Below, in pieces: positions 1 to 8,692 of a stretch of DNA of 64,000 bases; positions within the stretch are counted from its first letter, which is position 1, and each line of letters begins with the position of its first letter. Below the pieces are notes generated by a model. The model saw nothing but the letters and a program-made list of their open reading frames with translations. It was not told the DNA's origin and searched no databases. This DNA comes from Sycobia sp. Sy_11. Taxonomy: Eukaryota > Arthropoda > Insecta > Hymenoptera > Epichrysomallidae. Made by a program: the position numbers and the translations under genes. The stretch spans positions 3,288,501-3,352,500 of the forward strand of contig JACCIC010000029.1 in assembly GCA_018907035.1 (NCBI GenBank), given 5' to 3'.

Positions 1-291
1 CATGTGTTCTTGTACTAAATGCGTGCTCGTAAGACTTAAATGAAAAGAATAATGTACAAACCAAAAACAGCACGAAATAGAAATAATATTACGTATTTAC
101 AATAAGCTGAAGTTGAAAAAAAAATACAATTACCTTTCCACTGCGGTATATGAATAAATAAAAATGAACACTTATATCGAAGGAAAAGTTACCTCGACTT
201 TTTTTATAAGGAACCGCGTTCGATTTATATACAAATATCGGTAGCGCCGCGCTGCGGGTGCGTATATTGCGCTAAACAGAGAAAACGAGAA

Positions 292-300
<9 letters not shown>

Positions 301-370
<70 letters not shown>
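301..370. repeat. (GA)n microsatellite
   Basis: This is 70 bp of uninterrupted GA with purine-rich flanks from about 281 to 376. Serine/leucine-rich or Arg/Glu-rich frames across it are artefacts of the repeat. Confidence 0.97.
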
Positions 371-375
<5 letters not shown>

Positions 376-798
376 GGACATCGCTGCCCTCCTGGAGGTA
401 AAGACTAGAGCGGAAGGGAAAGTTAGGTGGGAGAACATAGGGAACATTCTGTACACGCCCTGTACATTTACGCTAAAGCGACGACGCGAAGAGCGGGGGC
501 AATAAATTTAATATTGTCCTACTGCCCCTCGAGAACGCAGCTGATTTCATATATACATATATATATCTATATATAACGTGGAACGATTAGTGCCCGCCGA
601 GCTTCGGCGGAGGAAGAAGAAACTGTTTCCGAAGCCAGGCCTCCCCCCTTCTCCTGCACCACTTTTCATTCTCTCCTCAATTATGTACGAGCAATTTCTC
701 TCTCCTCCGGCGCGCATGAAAGAGGGACCCCACGCGCGCCCGCCGCGCGTATCTCATCCGCGAAGATCGCGACGGACCGATAAGGCGGGGGCGCTGGC

Positions 799-800
<2 letters not shown>

Positions 801-839
<39 letters not shown>
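801..839. repeat. (AT)n microsatellite with a TATATG-type tail
   Basis: A pure AT run is followed at about 847-870 by imperfect TATATG units, a typical decaying edge of an AT microsatellite. It sits inside a CpG-rich patch. Confidence 0.95.
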
Positions 840-842
<3 letters not shown>

Positions 843-1707
843 GCACGTATATGTATATGTATATGTATATAGCGTGCCCGACTTCCTGCCTAGAACGGGA
901 AGTTGAGGTCGGAGTGGTTGGCTCGCTCAGATTTGTAAGGTGAAAATTTGCTCGGTTTTGCGGGAAAACTATATATATATATTGGTACATTCAGTAGTTA
1001 TTCTTATAGTTATAATCTTTGGACGTTCTTTATTTAAAACAAAAAGAAACAAGAAATAAGCTCTTAAGCAAAATTTATTTAAAATAGGTCCGATGGAATA
1101 ATACGATATGTTTTGAATTTCATTATTGTCAGCACACTGATTAAGAAATTAAGAAAAATTTTCTACCAAGAAGGTTCGATGCACCTATTGCTGATAAGTA
1201 AATAGGCCTAGTAAAAAACACAGCTGTCGATCATTTATGGCCATTAATAAAGTATAACAAGATGCATTACCAAAATTTGACTAGTTTCTGTTTCCCGCCT
1301 TTGGAAAATATCTGAGCATTACCTATGCTAATTGCGTTTCGTTTAAGATGGATCTAAGGTTAAACATATTCTTATTGAGTTGTTAGTTAGATATTAAAAT
1401 ACTCCATTATTTATTTTTCATTTCGAGTTTTGGCCATTTCTAATGCATTTTTTTGGCTATTTTCGGTACTGAAATTTAGGAATACTTGGTTTTGAGAGCA
1501 TTGAAACTATTGACAGTTCTATGAGGGCTAATAGATGTGATTTCTTTGCGCACTAAAAATGTACAAGCACGTTTGCTCATTCTGTTAAAGCAACTAACGC
1601 ATAAACATATAGACAAAAGTGTACAACTTTAATTTTTATTTCTAAACATTGAAAGAAGACACGTATTTAGGTTATCGATAGAACTTCACGGGATTATCTT
1701 TTTTACT

Positions 1708-1712
1708 AATCG
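1708..1712. repeat. Target-site duplication, left copy (AATCG)
   Basis: AATCG directly precedes the 5' LTR and is repeated exactly at 9648-9652 after the 3' LTR. A 5-bp duplication fits BEL/Pao integrases. It fixes both element ends, since the LTRs then begin with TG and end with CA. Confidence 0.95.
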
Positions 1713-2101
1713 TGTTTGTGTGTAATACGGTCTTTATGTTTCCTCAGTGCCGGTGATGTTTATATCATGCGATATGGATGAGTCAGACACTCGTTGACGC
1801 CGGGAGCGCCGCACTCGAGGAAACTGCGCAGGCGCTGTTGCTTCTGGATTCGGGGATTGAGCGTTGCGCGCAGACAGATTGACTGTGTCTTCGAGAGTAA
1901 TCGGTCGGTTCGACACGGCTCTTTGTTCCTCGCGTAATTTTCCTTTGTATTTGTATTTCCCGTTTGTAATTAATTGCGTTATTATACTATGTATGTTCGA
2001 TAGTAAAAATTGTTATTTGTTAAGTTCTTGTTGTTTCGCAAGTGTTAATTTATATATAAAAAGTGAACAAGATCCGAACGCGCGATCTTTGTGCCTGAGG
2101 T

Positions 2102-2109
2102 TATAAAAG
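2102..2109 (+). promoter_or_regulatory. Candidate TATA box in the LTR
   Basis: TATAAAAG lies about 30 bp upstream of GCGCAGTGAG (near 2137-2146), which resembles an arthropod initiator. This would set the U3/R boundary near 2135-2142. The same site in the 3' LTR is 9082-9089. The assignment is by motif only. Confidence 0.5.
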
Positions 2110-2264
2110 GCAGTTCAAGGCTGTTCCTTCCTTCTGCGCAGTGAGGGCTGCTCCTGTATCGAAGAAATTTGGTACTCTGCCGCAGGTTGGATTTGTCTAT
2201 CGGCTTCGATTATCTTTTCCGCTATCAAACTATTTAAAGGCGAGGGTAATTAAGCTCTTTGATA

Positions 2265-2298
2265 AATAAATGTACAAATCTTAGAGGGCTGTTCCCTC
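2265..2298 (+). terminator. Candidate LTR poly(A) signal followed by a hairpin
   Basis: AATAAA at 2265-2270 is followed by the inverted repeat GAGGG-CTGTT-CCCTC (2284-2298). In the 3' LTR (9245-9278) this could direct 3'-end formation. A second AATAAA lies at 2483-2488 with the larger hairpin right after it, so which signal is used is uncertain. Confidence 0.4.
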
Positions 2299-2508
2299 AT
2301 TTATTTTATTATTTTATTAGTTCTTGCGTCAGATATAGATTAAGTATTACTATTCCGTAAGATGCGTCTCATTTATTGGTACCAATAAGAAATAGTTATA
2401 ATTTAGTATTAATAATTTCTTATATTTTGACTATAGGTTTCACAGTATGTTTAGTTAATTCGTTTGTATTCATTTTGATTTCAATAAATAATAGTGCTCA
2501 AATATAAT

Positions 2509-2560
2509 ACTTGCTCGGGCTTTTCCCTCAAATCGTGAGGGTTTTTACGCCTAAGCAAGT
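2509..2560 (+). other. Long imperfect RNA hairpin in the LTR
   Basis: ACTTGCT (2509-2515) pairs with AGCAAGT (2554-2560), GGC (2518-2520) with GCC (2549-2551), and CCCTCA (2525-2530) with TGAGGG (2536-2541), around an AATCG loop. It is duplicated in the 3' LTR at 9489-9540. It lies in the transcribed R/U5 part if the TATA assignment is right, so it could be a structured RNA element. Confidence 0.6.
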
Positions 2561-2609
2561 AACATCTATATGTACTTCGCGAAATATTGCGTTTTTTTTC
2601 TTTATATAC

Positions 2610-2695
2610 CAACCACTCATTCCCATCCTCTTTTCTAGCATAAAAAATATTTCAGGATAAATTTTCATGGTGCCCCGGGTGAGGAAGAGTGGTTG
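2610..2695 (+). other. U5-leader stem enclosing the primer-binding site
   Basis: CAACCACTC (2610-2618) in U5 pairs perfectly with GAGTGGTTG (2687-2695) just after the primer-binding site. TCCTC (2626-2630) pairs with GAGGA (2681-2685). Together they give a 14-bp interrupted stem that presents the primer site in its loop and base. The U5 arm is also in the 3' LTR, but the leader arm is unique to the genomic RNA. Confidence 0.6.
2668..2685 (+). other. Primer-binding site (tRNA primer)
   Basis: TGGTGCCCCGGGTGAGGA starts immediately after the CA end of the 5' LTR. Its complement ends in CCA and looks like a tRNA acceptor and T-stem 3' end. An elongator tRNA-Met is my best guess from the implied CCTCACCCGGGGCA end, but the tRNA identity is not certain. 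Confidence 0.8.
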
Positions 2696-3354
2696 ATGTT
2701 TATTGATTTAGATAAGTTTCTTTCTAATGGAATGATTATTAATTTACAAAATTTTAGAATAGTGTGAAAACCTATACATAATAACTATTTTTTTTAACTA
2801 ATTAGTATTATTAATATTATTTAGCTGCTTAATGTATTTGTAATATTCTTTATAAAATTGCGTTTGCCTTTGTAAATTTATAGATAAGTCGAAATTCTAA
2901 GTATCGAGTTTACGGACAAAGAGCCGGATCATATTACATAAGCTGTTATTTGGGTCCACGGCGTCGCATTTTAAATGTATTGAGCGTTTGTTTATATATA
3001 TAAACGTGTTATCTAAATCGTTAAATCGTACATTGGACGGTGAGACTCGAATGTACATGTTTAAAAAAAAAAAAAAAAAACAATCCCGCATCATAGTTTG
3101 AAGCTTTATTTGAAAGGAAGAAAAAGGCAAATCTAAGTAGTTGATTTTCAGACTATATGTTCATGCATTGATTTTATTTCAGCTATCATAGTTGATTAAT
3201 TTATTTTTTTTTACCCTAATTTTTTGCTTGATTAATTTAGTTTTATGACATATATATAAAGTTAGTATTATATGATAGTAATATAAATATAAAAAAAAAA
3301 AAACTTGGTGCATAATTTTGACTATTTAAAGAGTTCCTGTTATTTATAAGTAAA
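2668..3354 (+). other. BEL/Pao untranslated leader
   Basis: This 687-bp leader contains the primer-binding site, a 23-codon upstream frame from ATG at 2696 (stop at 2765-2767), a poly(A) run near 3062-3080 and another near 3291-3303. It is AT-rich and has no recognised coding content. Several upstream ATGs precede the gag start. Confidence 0.7.
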
Positions 3355-6300
3355 ATGGCTCCTACGCCTCTTAAAAGACTGACAGCATTACAACAGGCTC
3401 GTATAGATGAGATAGAACGTATGACTAAACGGTTGAGGGATAAAAATCCAGATTCCCTAAATAAAAATATAGTTGATTCGCGTATTGATGCTCTTAATCG
3501 AATTTGGTCGGAGGCTCGAAATACGCACGCTTTGATCGTAATTAGAGATGATGCTGAGTCTGATCCCTATATTACCGGTAACGTTTTTCCGAGGCTTCAA
3601 ACTGTATATGAAGATCTATTAGATGAACTGCTAACTCGAGTAGCTCATTTCGAAAGTAATTTTACTCTTCCGATTGCTACAGCTTTGAATAATAATGAGG
3701 CATTAAATACTAGATTGGACAGCGCAAGGCTTCCCAAACTCAATCTTCCGAAATTTTCAGGTAGATATGAGGATTGGGAGAGTTTTTCTGACTTGTTTAT
3801 TTCTTTAGTACATTCTAAAAATGCAACAGATGCTACTAAGTTAAGCTATCTTAAACTTTGCTTATCAGGAACGGCTGCGGATTTAATTAAAGAAGTCACG
3901 ACGACAGACGCGAATTATCTTACAACATGGCAAGCGCTGAAACAGCGTTTTTATAATCCGAGACTTATAGTCAGTAATTACTTAAATGCAATCATAAACA
4001 TGCCCGTGTTAAAAAAAGAATCCGCTACGCATTTGCGATCATTTGCCGACGAAGCTCAACGAATTGTTCGCGCGCTATCCAATCTAAAAATGCCGATCGA
4101 GTACTGGAATATATGGCTGACACATATTTTAGCCGCAAAGTTAGACCCGGAATCGAGAAAATTATGGGAAACCGAGCTTAGTGCGAAAGACCGAATTATT
4201 ATCACGAATGCTGAGGATCGGTCGACAATCAGTTCAACTGAATCTGAACCGCTGCAACATTTTCCGAAATTCTCAGAGCTCGTTGAATTTCTTGAGAAAC
4301 GCTCTCAAACCTTAAACATGATTGCAGTCGAAACTGTTGTTGAAAAAAAAACGCATAATGTAAAACAAGGCTCAGTTTCAAAAAAGGTGTTTTATTCGCA
4401 AAGTGATTTTAAATCAGCCCCGAAATGCGCGCTCTGCTCGGGTTTACATTCGTTATGGAGATGTTATAAACTTAAAGCTAAATCTCCATTTGATCGTAGG
4501 TCCGAAATAAGGCGTTTAAAATTATGTTTCAATTGTTTTGGAGATCACCAATTCAATGACTGCAAGTCTACGAGACGTTGTAGTACGTGTAAAGAAAGAC
4601 ACCATACGCTTTTGCACTTCAATTCTAAACGAGCGCAAAATCCTACAAAAAATTGCGATAAAGGGGCCCAACAATCTGACAACATAGAGCTTCAAAACGT
4701 AAAGGCGCTTACGGCTAATATTTTTAAAGGAAAACGTTGGGTCGTACTAGCTACAGCTCAATTGTTTATTCGTGGTCCGTGTGGCAGGCAGACGCGAGTG
4801 CGTGCGCTTCTTGATCAAGGGTCTGAAGCAACTTTCATTAGCGAATCTATCGTGCAACTACTCGGTCTATCAAAACAACCGACTAATATTTGTTTATCCG
4901 GAATCGGCGAGAATGCTGTTGGCACAGTAAAAGCAATAACAGCGCTGTCGTTGCAATCGATGATAGACACCAATTTCAACTTAGAAGTTCAAGCTCTCGT
5001 GCTCCCTCGCTTAACGTCCCATTTACCGGCTCGTAATTTAATGGAAATAAACTTAGCCGAATTCGCGAATATATGTTTAGCAGATCCGCAATTCTATATA
5101 AAGGATTCAATAGACATGATTTTGGGAGCTGATGTTTACGGGAAATTATTAAGATCAGGAGTACGTAGTTATTGTAATTCGAGTTTGATTGCACAAAATA
5201 CCGTACTCGGGTGGGTTCTATCGGGATCTGTTCAAACGAGCGCGTCACGGCGGGCGGATTTTCCTACGCAGGCCACGGTAAAAATGATGCATTGTACTTC
5301 AGATGATTTAAGTAAATCATTGCAACAGTTTTGGGATCTCGAGGAATTACCTAATACTCACTCGAAGTTCAAACCCGAAGATGATGCATGCGAGCGTCTT
5401 TTTTGTGAGACACATATGCGTGATACAGAAGGTCGTTTCACAGTACGCCTTCCTTTAAAATCCGATTTACCGGCGGTGGCGGTGGAGACGCGAAGCATGT
5501 CGTTAGGTTCACTGTCTCACTTGCACAGACGTCTCGCACGTGACTCCTTGCTTGCTGACGCTTATCGCGAATTTATGTCCGAATATGAACGTCTTGGCCA
5601 TATGACTCGAATTCCTAAAAACGAAATTAATAATTCCAACGCATGGTACTTGCCACATCATGCCGTTGTACGTTATGTAAAGTCAAGGTTGAAGTTGCGC
5701 GTCGTTTTCGATGCATCTCGTTTAACCAGTGATAAGCATTGCTTCAATAAATTTCTTATGTCCGGTCCAGCTCTTCAAAGTGATATTAGTCTAATATTGC
5801 TAAATTGGCGGTTTTATCGTTACGTTTTTACAGCAGACATTGTAAAAATGTTTCGACAAATACGCGTTTCACAAGACCACCAGGACTATCAAAGAATTTT
5901 ATGGGCTCCTAGACATAACGAAACCCCCGTAGATTACAGATTAACAACCGTAACTTACGGTACTTCTTGCGCGCCGTATCTCGCGATCCGTACATTACTA
6001 CAGCTAGCTGAAAATGAGAGATCGCGTTTTCCACTTGGCGCGCAATGTTTGGAACACAATATGTACGTTGACGACATTTTCTCTGGAGCAGATGAACTCC
6101 CAGCTGCTATCGCAAAGAAAAATGAAACGATAAATATACTTCAAACCGCAGGTATAAAACTTGATAAATGGGCCGCCAATCATTGTAAATTACTACCGGT
6201 GCAAAATCAAGCTTCAAATATAAACGAAAAGCCCATTGACAAAGACACTACAGTAAAAACACTAGGAGTTCATTGGAATCAAAGAGATGATGCATTTAAA

Positions 6301-7056
6301 TTCAGTACTGCCGATTTCGAAACAATGTTTTCAGCTTCAACTAAACGTGCAATACTATCGAACATAGCGTGTCTGTTCGATCCTATGGGCTGGCTTTCCC
6401 CAATCACAGTCACTTCAAAAATCTTAATGCAAGATTTATGGATACTAAAATGTGATTGGGACTCTCCCTTACCCATAACTGTGCACGAACAATGGCTTGA
6501 GTATTGCAAATCGCTTGCCTGTTTAGAAAATATATCCATTGATCGGTGGTTGGGTGGCTCCTCTGAAAGCTCTTGTCAATTACACTGCTTTTCCGACGCA
6601 TCTTCGCGAGCATATGCTGCTGTTGTATATCTGAGAATTGATGAAGGGAATGGCAGTTCTCGCGTTTGTATATTAGCCGCGAAAACCAAGGTAGCACCTG
6701 TGAAAACAATTAGCATACCTAACTTAGAGCTTTGCGGAGCTGTTCTCTTAGTAAAGCTTATTCTTCATCTAAGGAAACTAGATTTTTTAGCAAGTTTACC
6801 GATTCATGCTTGGTGCGACAGTCAGGTAGTTCTAATGTGGCTTCGTAAACACCCTCGATTTTGGAAGACTTTCGTTGCCAATCGAGTCTCATATATCCAA
6901 ACTGAGCTGCCTTCTGCCACTTGGAATCACGTACCTTCGCGGGAAAATTCCGCGGACGTGGCTACTCGGGGCTCCAAGCCAGCAGAATTGAAAGATCATA
7001 AATTATGGTGGCACGGTCCAAGCTGGCTCTCATTGCCATCAGACAGTTGGCCATAA
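3355..7056 (+). CDS. BEL/Pao gag-protease-RT-RNase H polyprotein (stops before integrase)
   Basis: The 1,233-residue frame starts at an ATG in good context (AAAATGG). Order seen: gag of DUF1759 type (about 120-300); three zinc knuckles for RNA binding (C358-C361-H365-C370, C391-C394-H398-C403, C409-C412-H416-H421); aspartic protease with D487-Q-G-S; reverse transcriptase with D828 and the YVDD box (D906, D907); RNase H with D1081, E1125, D1155 and D1201. All core catalytic residues are present, so the enzymes look functional. The frame ends at TAA (7054-7056) directly after RNase H, where related polyproteins normally continue into integrase. The next frame is in the same phase with no other stop. 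The product would form cytoplasmic particles, cut itself and copy the RNA. The TAA may be a recent nonsense change, a read error or a readthrough site. Confidence 0.96.
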   Translation: MAPTPLKRLTALQQARIDEIERMTKRLRDKNPDSLNKNIVDSRIDALNRIWSEARNTHALIVIRDDAESDPYITGNVFPRLQTVYEDLLDELLTRVAHFESNFTLPIATALNNNEALNTRLDSARLPKLNLPKFSGRYEDWESFSDLFISLVHSKNATDATKLSYLKLCLSGTAADLIKEVTTTDANYLTTWQALKQRFYNPRLIVSNYLNAIINMPVLKKESATHLRSFADEAQRIVRALSNLKMPIEYWNIWLTHILAAKLDPESRKLWETELSAKDRIIITNAEDRSTISSTESEPLQHFPKFSELVEFLEKRSQTLNMIAVETVVEKKTHNVKQGSVSKKVFYSQSDFKSAPKCALCSGLHSLWRCYKLKAKSPFDRRSEIRRLKLCFNCFGDHQFNDCKSTRRCSTCKERHHTLLHFNSKRAQNPTKNCDKGAQQSDNIELQNVKALTANIFKGKRWVVLATAQLFIRGPCGRQTRVRALLDQGSEATFISESIVQLLGLSKQPTNICLSGIGENAVGTVKAITALSLQSMIDTNFNLEVQALVLPRLTSHLPARNLMEINLAEFANICLADPQFYIKDSIDMILGADVYGKLLRSGVRSYCNSSLIAQNTVLGWVLSGSVQTSASRRADFPTQATVKMMHCTSDDLSKSLQQFWDLEELPNTHSKFKPEDDACERLFCETHMRDTEGRFTVRLPLKSDLPAVAVETRSMSLGSLSHLHRRLARDSLLADAYREFMSEYERLGHMTRIPKNEINNSNAWYLPHHAVVRYVKSRLKLRVVFDASRLTSDKHCFNKFLMSGPALQSDISLILLNWRFYRYVFTADIVKMFRQIRVSQDHQDYQRILWAPRHNETPVDYRLTTVTYGTSCAPYLAIRTLLQLAENERSRFPLGAQCLEHNMYVDDIFSGADELPAAIAKKNETINILQTAGIKLDKWAANHCKLLPVQNQASNINEKPIDKDTTVKTLGVHWNQRDDAFKFSTADFETMFSASTKRAILSNIACLFDPMGWLSPITVTSKILMQDLWILKCDWDSPLPITVHEQWLEYCKSLACLENISIDRWLGGSSESSCQLHCFSDASSRAYAAVVYLRIDEGNGSSRVCILAAKTKVAPVKTISIPNLELCGAVLLVKLILHLRKLDFLASLPIHAWCDSQVVLMWLRKHPRFWKTFVANRVSYIQTELPSATWNHVPSRENSADVATRGSKPAELKDHKLWWHGPSWLSLPSDSWP

Positions 7057-8640
7057 ACGGTAGAAAAAACAAAAATATTACATTCTCGTAATTTGACGGC
7101 TGAACCGGAGATAATTACGAGCTTCTCCTCTCTTACACGACTGCTTCGTGTAGTAGCGTACTGCTTACGCCCCCTATTAAATTTGCGAAGACGCAAAATT
7201 AATGTGCAACCGTTTCCTCCGTTTTTGACAACTGATGAACTAATTAAAGCCCGTATTACCGTCATGAAATTAGCACAGCTCACAGCTTTCAATACCGAAA
7301 TTAATATATTAAAAGGGGGTAAATTGTTACCCAAACGCAGTGCGCTTAGAAAACTCAATCCGATCATAGATCAGGATGGCCTATTACGCGTAGGCGGGCG
7401 GCTCGCGCACTCGAATTTGTCGTATGATCCGAAAAATCCTCCGATTTTACCGCATCTCTCGGCACTAAGCGTTTTAATTGTGCGTCAGGCGCATCGTGCT
7501 TGCCTTCATGGTGGACCTACACTCACTAACAGTATAGTATCTCGTTATGCATGGATATTAGGCCGAAAACGTTTGATTAAAACAATAATTTATAATTGTG
7601 TGATTTGTCAACGCAATAAACCTCGTATGGCCCACCAATTGATGGGTGATCTTCCATCCGTACGTCTAACACCGGCACGACCGTTTACAAATACTGGGCT
7701 AGACTACGCCGGGCCGATACAAGTGCGCACCACTAAGGGTCGAGGATACAAATCCTTTAAGGGCTACATTGCTCTGTTCATTTGTTTAGTAACACGGGCC
7801 ATTCACTTGGAAATTGTAAGTGATTGTACATCAACAATGTTCATAGCAGCCTATAGACGTTTCGTGAGCCGACGTGGATTTTGTCGTAATTTGTTTAGCG
7901 ACAATGCAACAAACTTTCATGGAGCTGATAAAGAGCTGAAAAAGATGTTTAATGCGGCATCCGTATTTTACAAAGATACGGCCTGTGTTCTTGCAAATGA
8001 CGGAACTGACTGGAAATTTATCCCTCCGAACTCCCCACACTATGGGGGTATTTGGGAGGCAGGGATAAAATCAACGAAGCACCACTTGAAAAGAGTGATT
8101 GGTAATCACACTCTTACTTTCGAAGAGTTGTCGACCCTTTTGGCAGAAATTGAGGCGTGCCTTAATTCACGTCCACTTTGTCCCATGACATCTTCTATGG
8201 ATGACATGCACGCTCTGACGCCTGCACATTTTCTTATTGGCGAAACTTCCGGGTTGATACCAGACGAGGAGCCTCGAAAGGTACCGGAGAATAGACTCAG
8301 TCGTTTCCAGCTGATTCAGCGCATTCGAAACAACTTTTGGAAACGATCGTCCAATGAATACTTACAGCATCTTCAAGAGAGAGGTAAGTGGAAGGACAAA
8401 ACCGAAAACTTTGCCGTCGGTCAATTAGTATTGGTTATGGATGAGCGCTATCCGCCCTCAAAATGGCCTCTTGGTCGAATTGTGGAGGTGCACTTCGGCG
8501 CAGATGGTCTAGTCCGTGTTGCTACTGTAAAGACTGCTACTAGCTTGTTAAAAAGACACATTGCACGTTTATGCCCGCTGTCAATATCTGACGGTTTAAA
8601 GAAAAGTGTGACTAAAATTAATTGTACTGCGAGCAAATGA
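7057..8640 (+). CDS. BEL/Pao integrase portion of pol (in phase, downstream of TAA)
   Basis: This 527-codon open stretch continues the gag-pol phase right after the TAA. The first ATG in frame is far inside, at codon 69 (about 7264), so independent initiation would lose the segment before it. Domains: HHCC zinc region (H146, H151, C181, C184); DDE integrase core with D216 (codon at 7702), D282 (7900) and E334 (8056); then a DUF5641-like C-terminal region around 435-505. The spacing fits BEL/Pao integrases. It would join the cDNA to nuclear DNA with a 5-bp stagger, matching the AATCG duplication. It ends at TGA 8638-8640, about 50 bp before the 3' LTR. Whether it is translated depends on the TAA upstream. 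Confidence 0.93.
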   Translation, partial: TVEKTKILHSRNLTAEPEIITSFSSLTRLLRVVAYCLRPLLNLRRRKINVQPFPPFLTTDELIKARITVMKLAQLTAFNTEINILKGGKLLPKRSALRKLNPIIDQDGLLRVGGRLAHSNLSYDPKNPPILPHLSALSVLIVRQAHRACLHGGPTLTNSIVSRYAWILGRKRLIKTIIYNCVICQRNKPRMAHQLMGDLPSVRLTPARPFTNTGLDYAGPIQVRTTKGRGYKSFKGYIALFICLVTRAIHLEIVSDCTSTMFIAAYRRFVSRRGFCRNLFSDNATNFHGADKELKKMFNAASVFYKDTACVLANDGTDWKFIPPNSPHYGGIWEAGIKSTKHHLKRVIGNHTLTFEELSTLLAEIEACLNSRPLCPMTSSMDDMHALTPAHFLIGETSGLIPDEEPRKVPENRLSRFQLIQRIRNNFWKRSSNEYLQHLQERGKWKDKTENFAVGQLVLVMDERYPPSKWPLGRIVEVHFGADGLVRVATVKTATSLLKRHIARLCPLSISDGLKKSVTKINCTASK

Positions 8641-8678
8641 TAAAATTGTAATTTGTTAGTGATGTTCGTCCTGCGTAC

Positions 8679-8690
8679 GAAGGCGGGCGG
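8679..8690 (+). other. Polypurine tract (plus-strand primer site)
   Basis: GAAGGCGGGCGG lies two bases before the TG start of the 3' LTR, the expected place for plus-strand priming. It contains two cytosines, so it is an imperfect purine tract. Confidence 0.7.
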
Positions 8691-8692
8691 TA

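Larger units (their letters stand above)
1..1707. other. Non-coding left flank of the BEL/Pao element
   Basis: No coding region is recognised here. The stretch holds a (GA)n tract near 301-370, a CpG-rich patch around 580-800, an (AT)n tract at 801-839, and then AT-rich unique-looking DNA up to the insertion point of the retrotransposon. Confidence 0.6.
1713..2667 (+). repeat. 5' LTR of BEL/Pao element
   Basis: This 955-bp repeat begins TGTTTGTG and ends TTTTCA. Reading it line by line against 8693-9647 (offset 6,980) shows no difference. It carries a TATA-like box (2102-2109), AATAAA signals (2265-2270, 2483-2488) and a strong hairpin (2509-2560). Short frames within it, on either strand, match no protein I recognise and recur in the other LTR, so I do not call them genes. 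Confidence 0.97.

Noticed and set aside
1734..2106. Short frames inside the LTR on both strands (60 and 80 codons, repeated at 8714-9086)
   Set aside because: They are duplicated because the LTRs are identical, overlap the U3 promoter region and match no protein I know.
2531..2535. AATCG loop of the LTR hairpin equals the target-site duplication
   Set aside because: A 5-bp match is expected by chance, and the loop is part of the element itself, not of the target.
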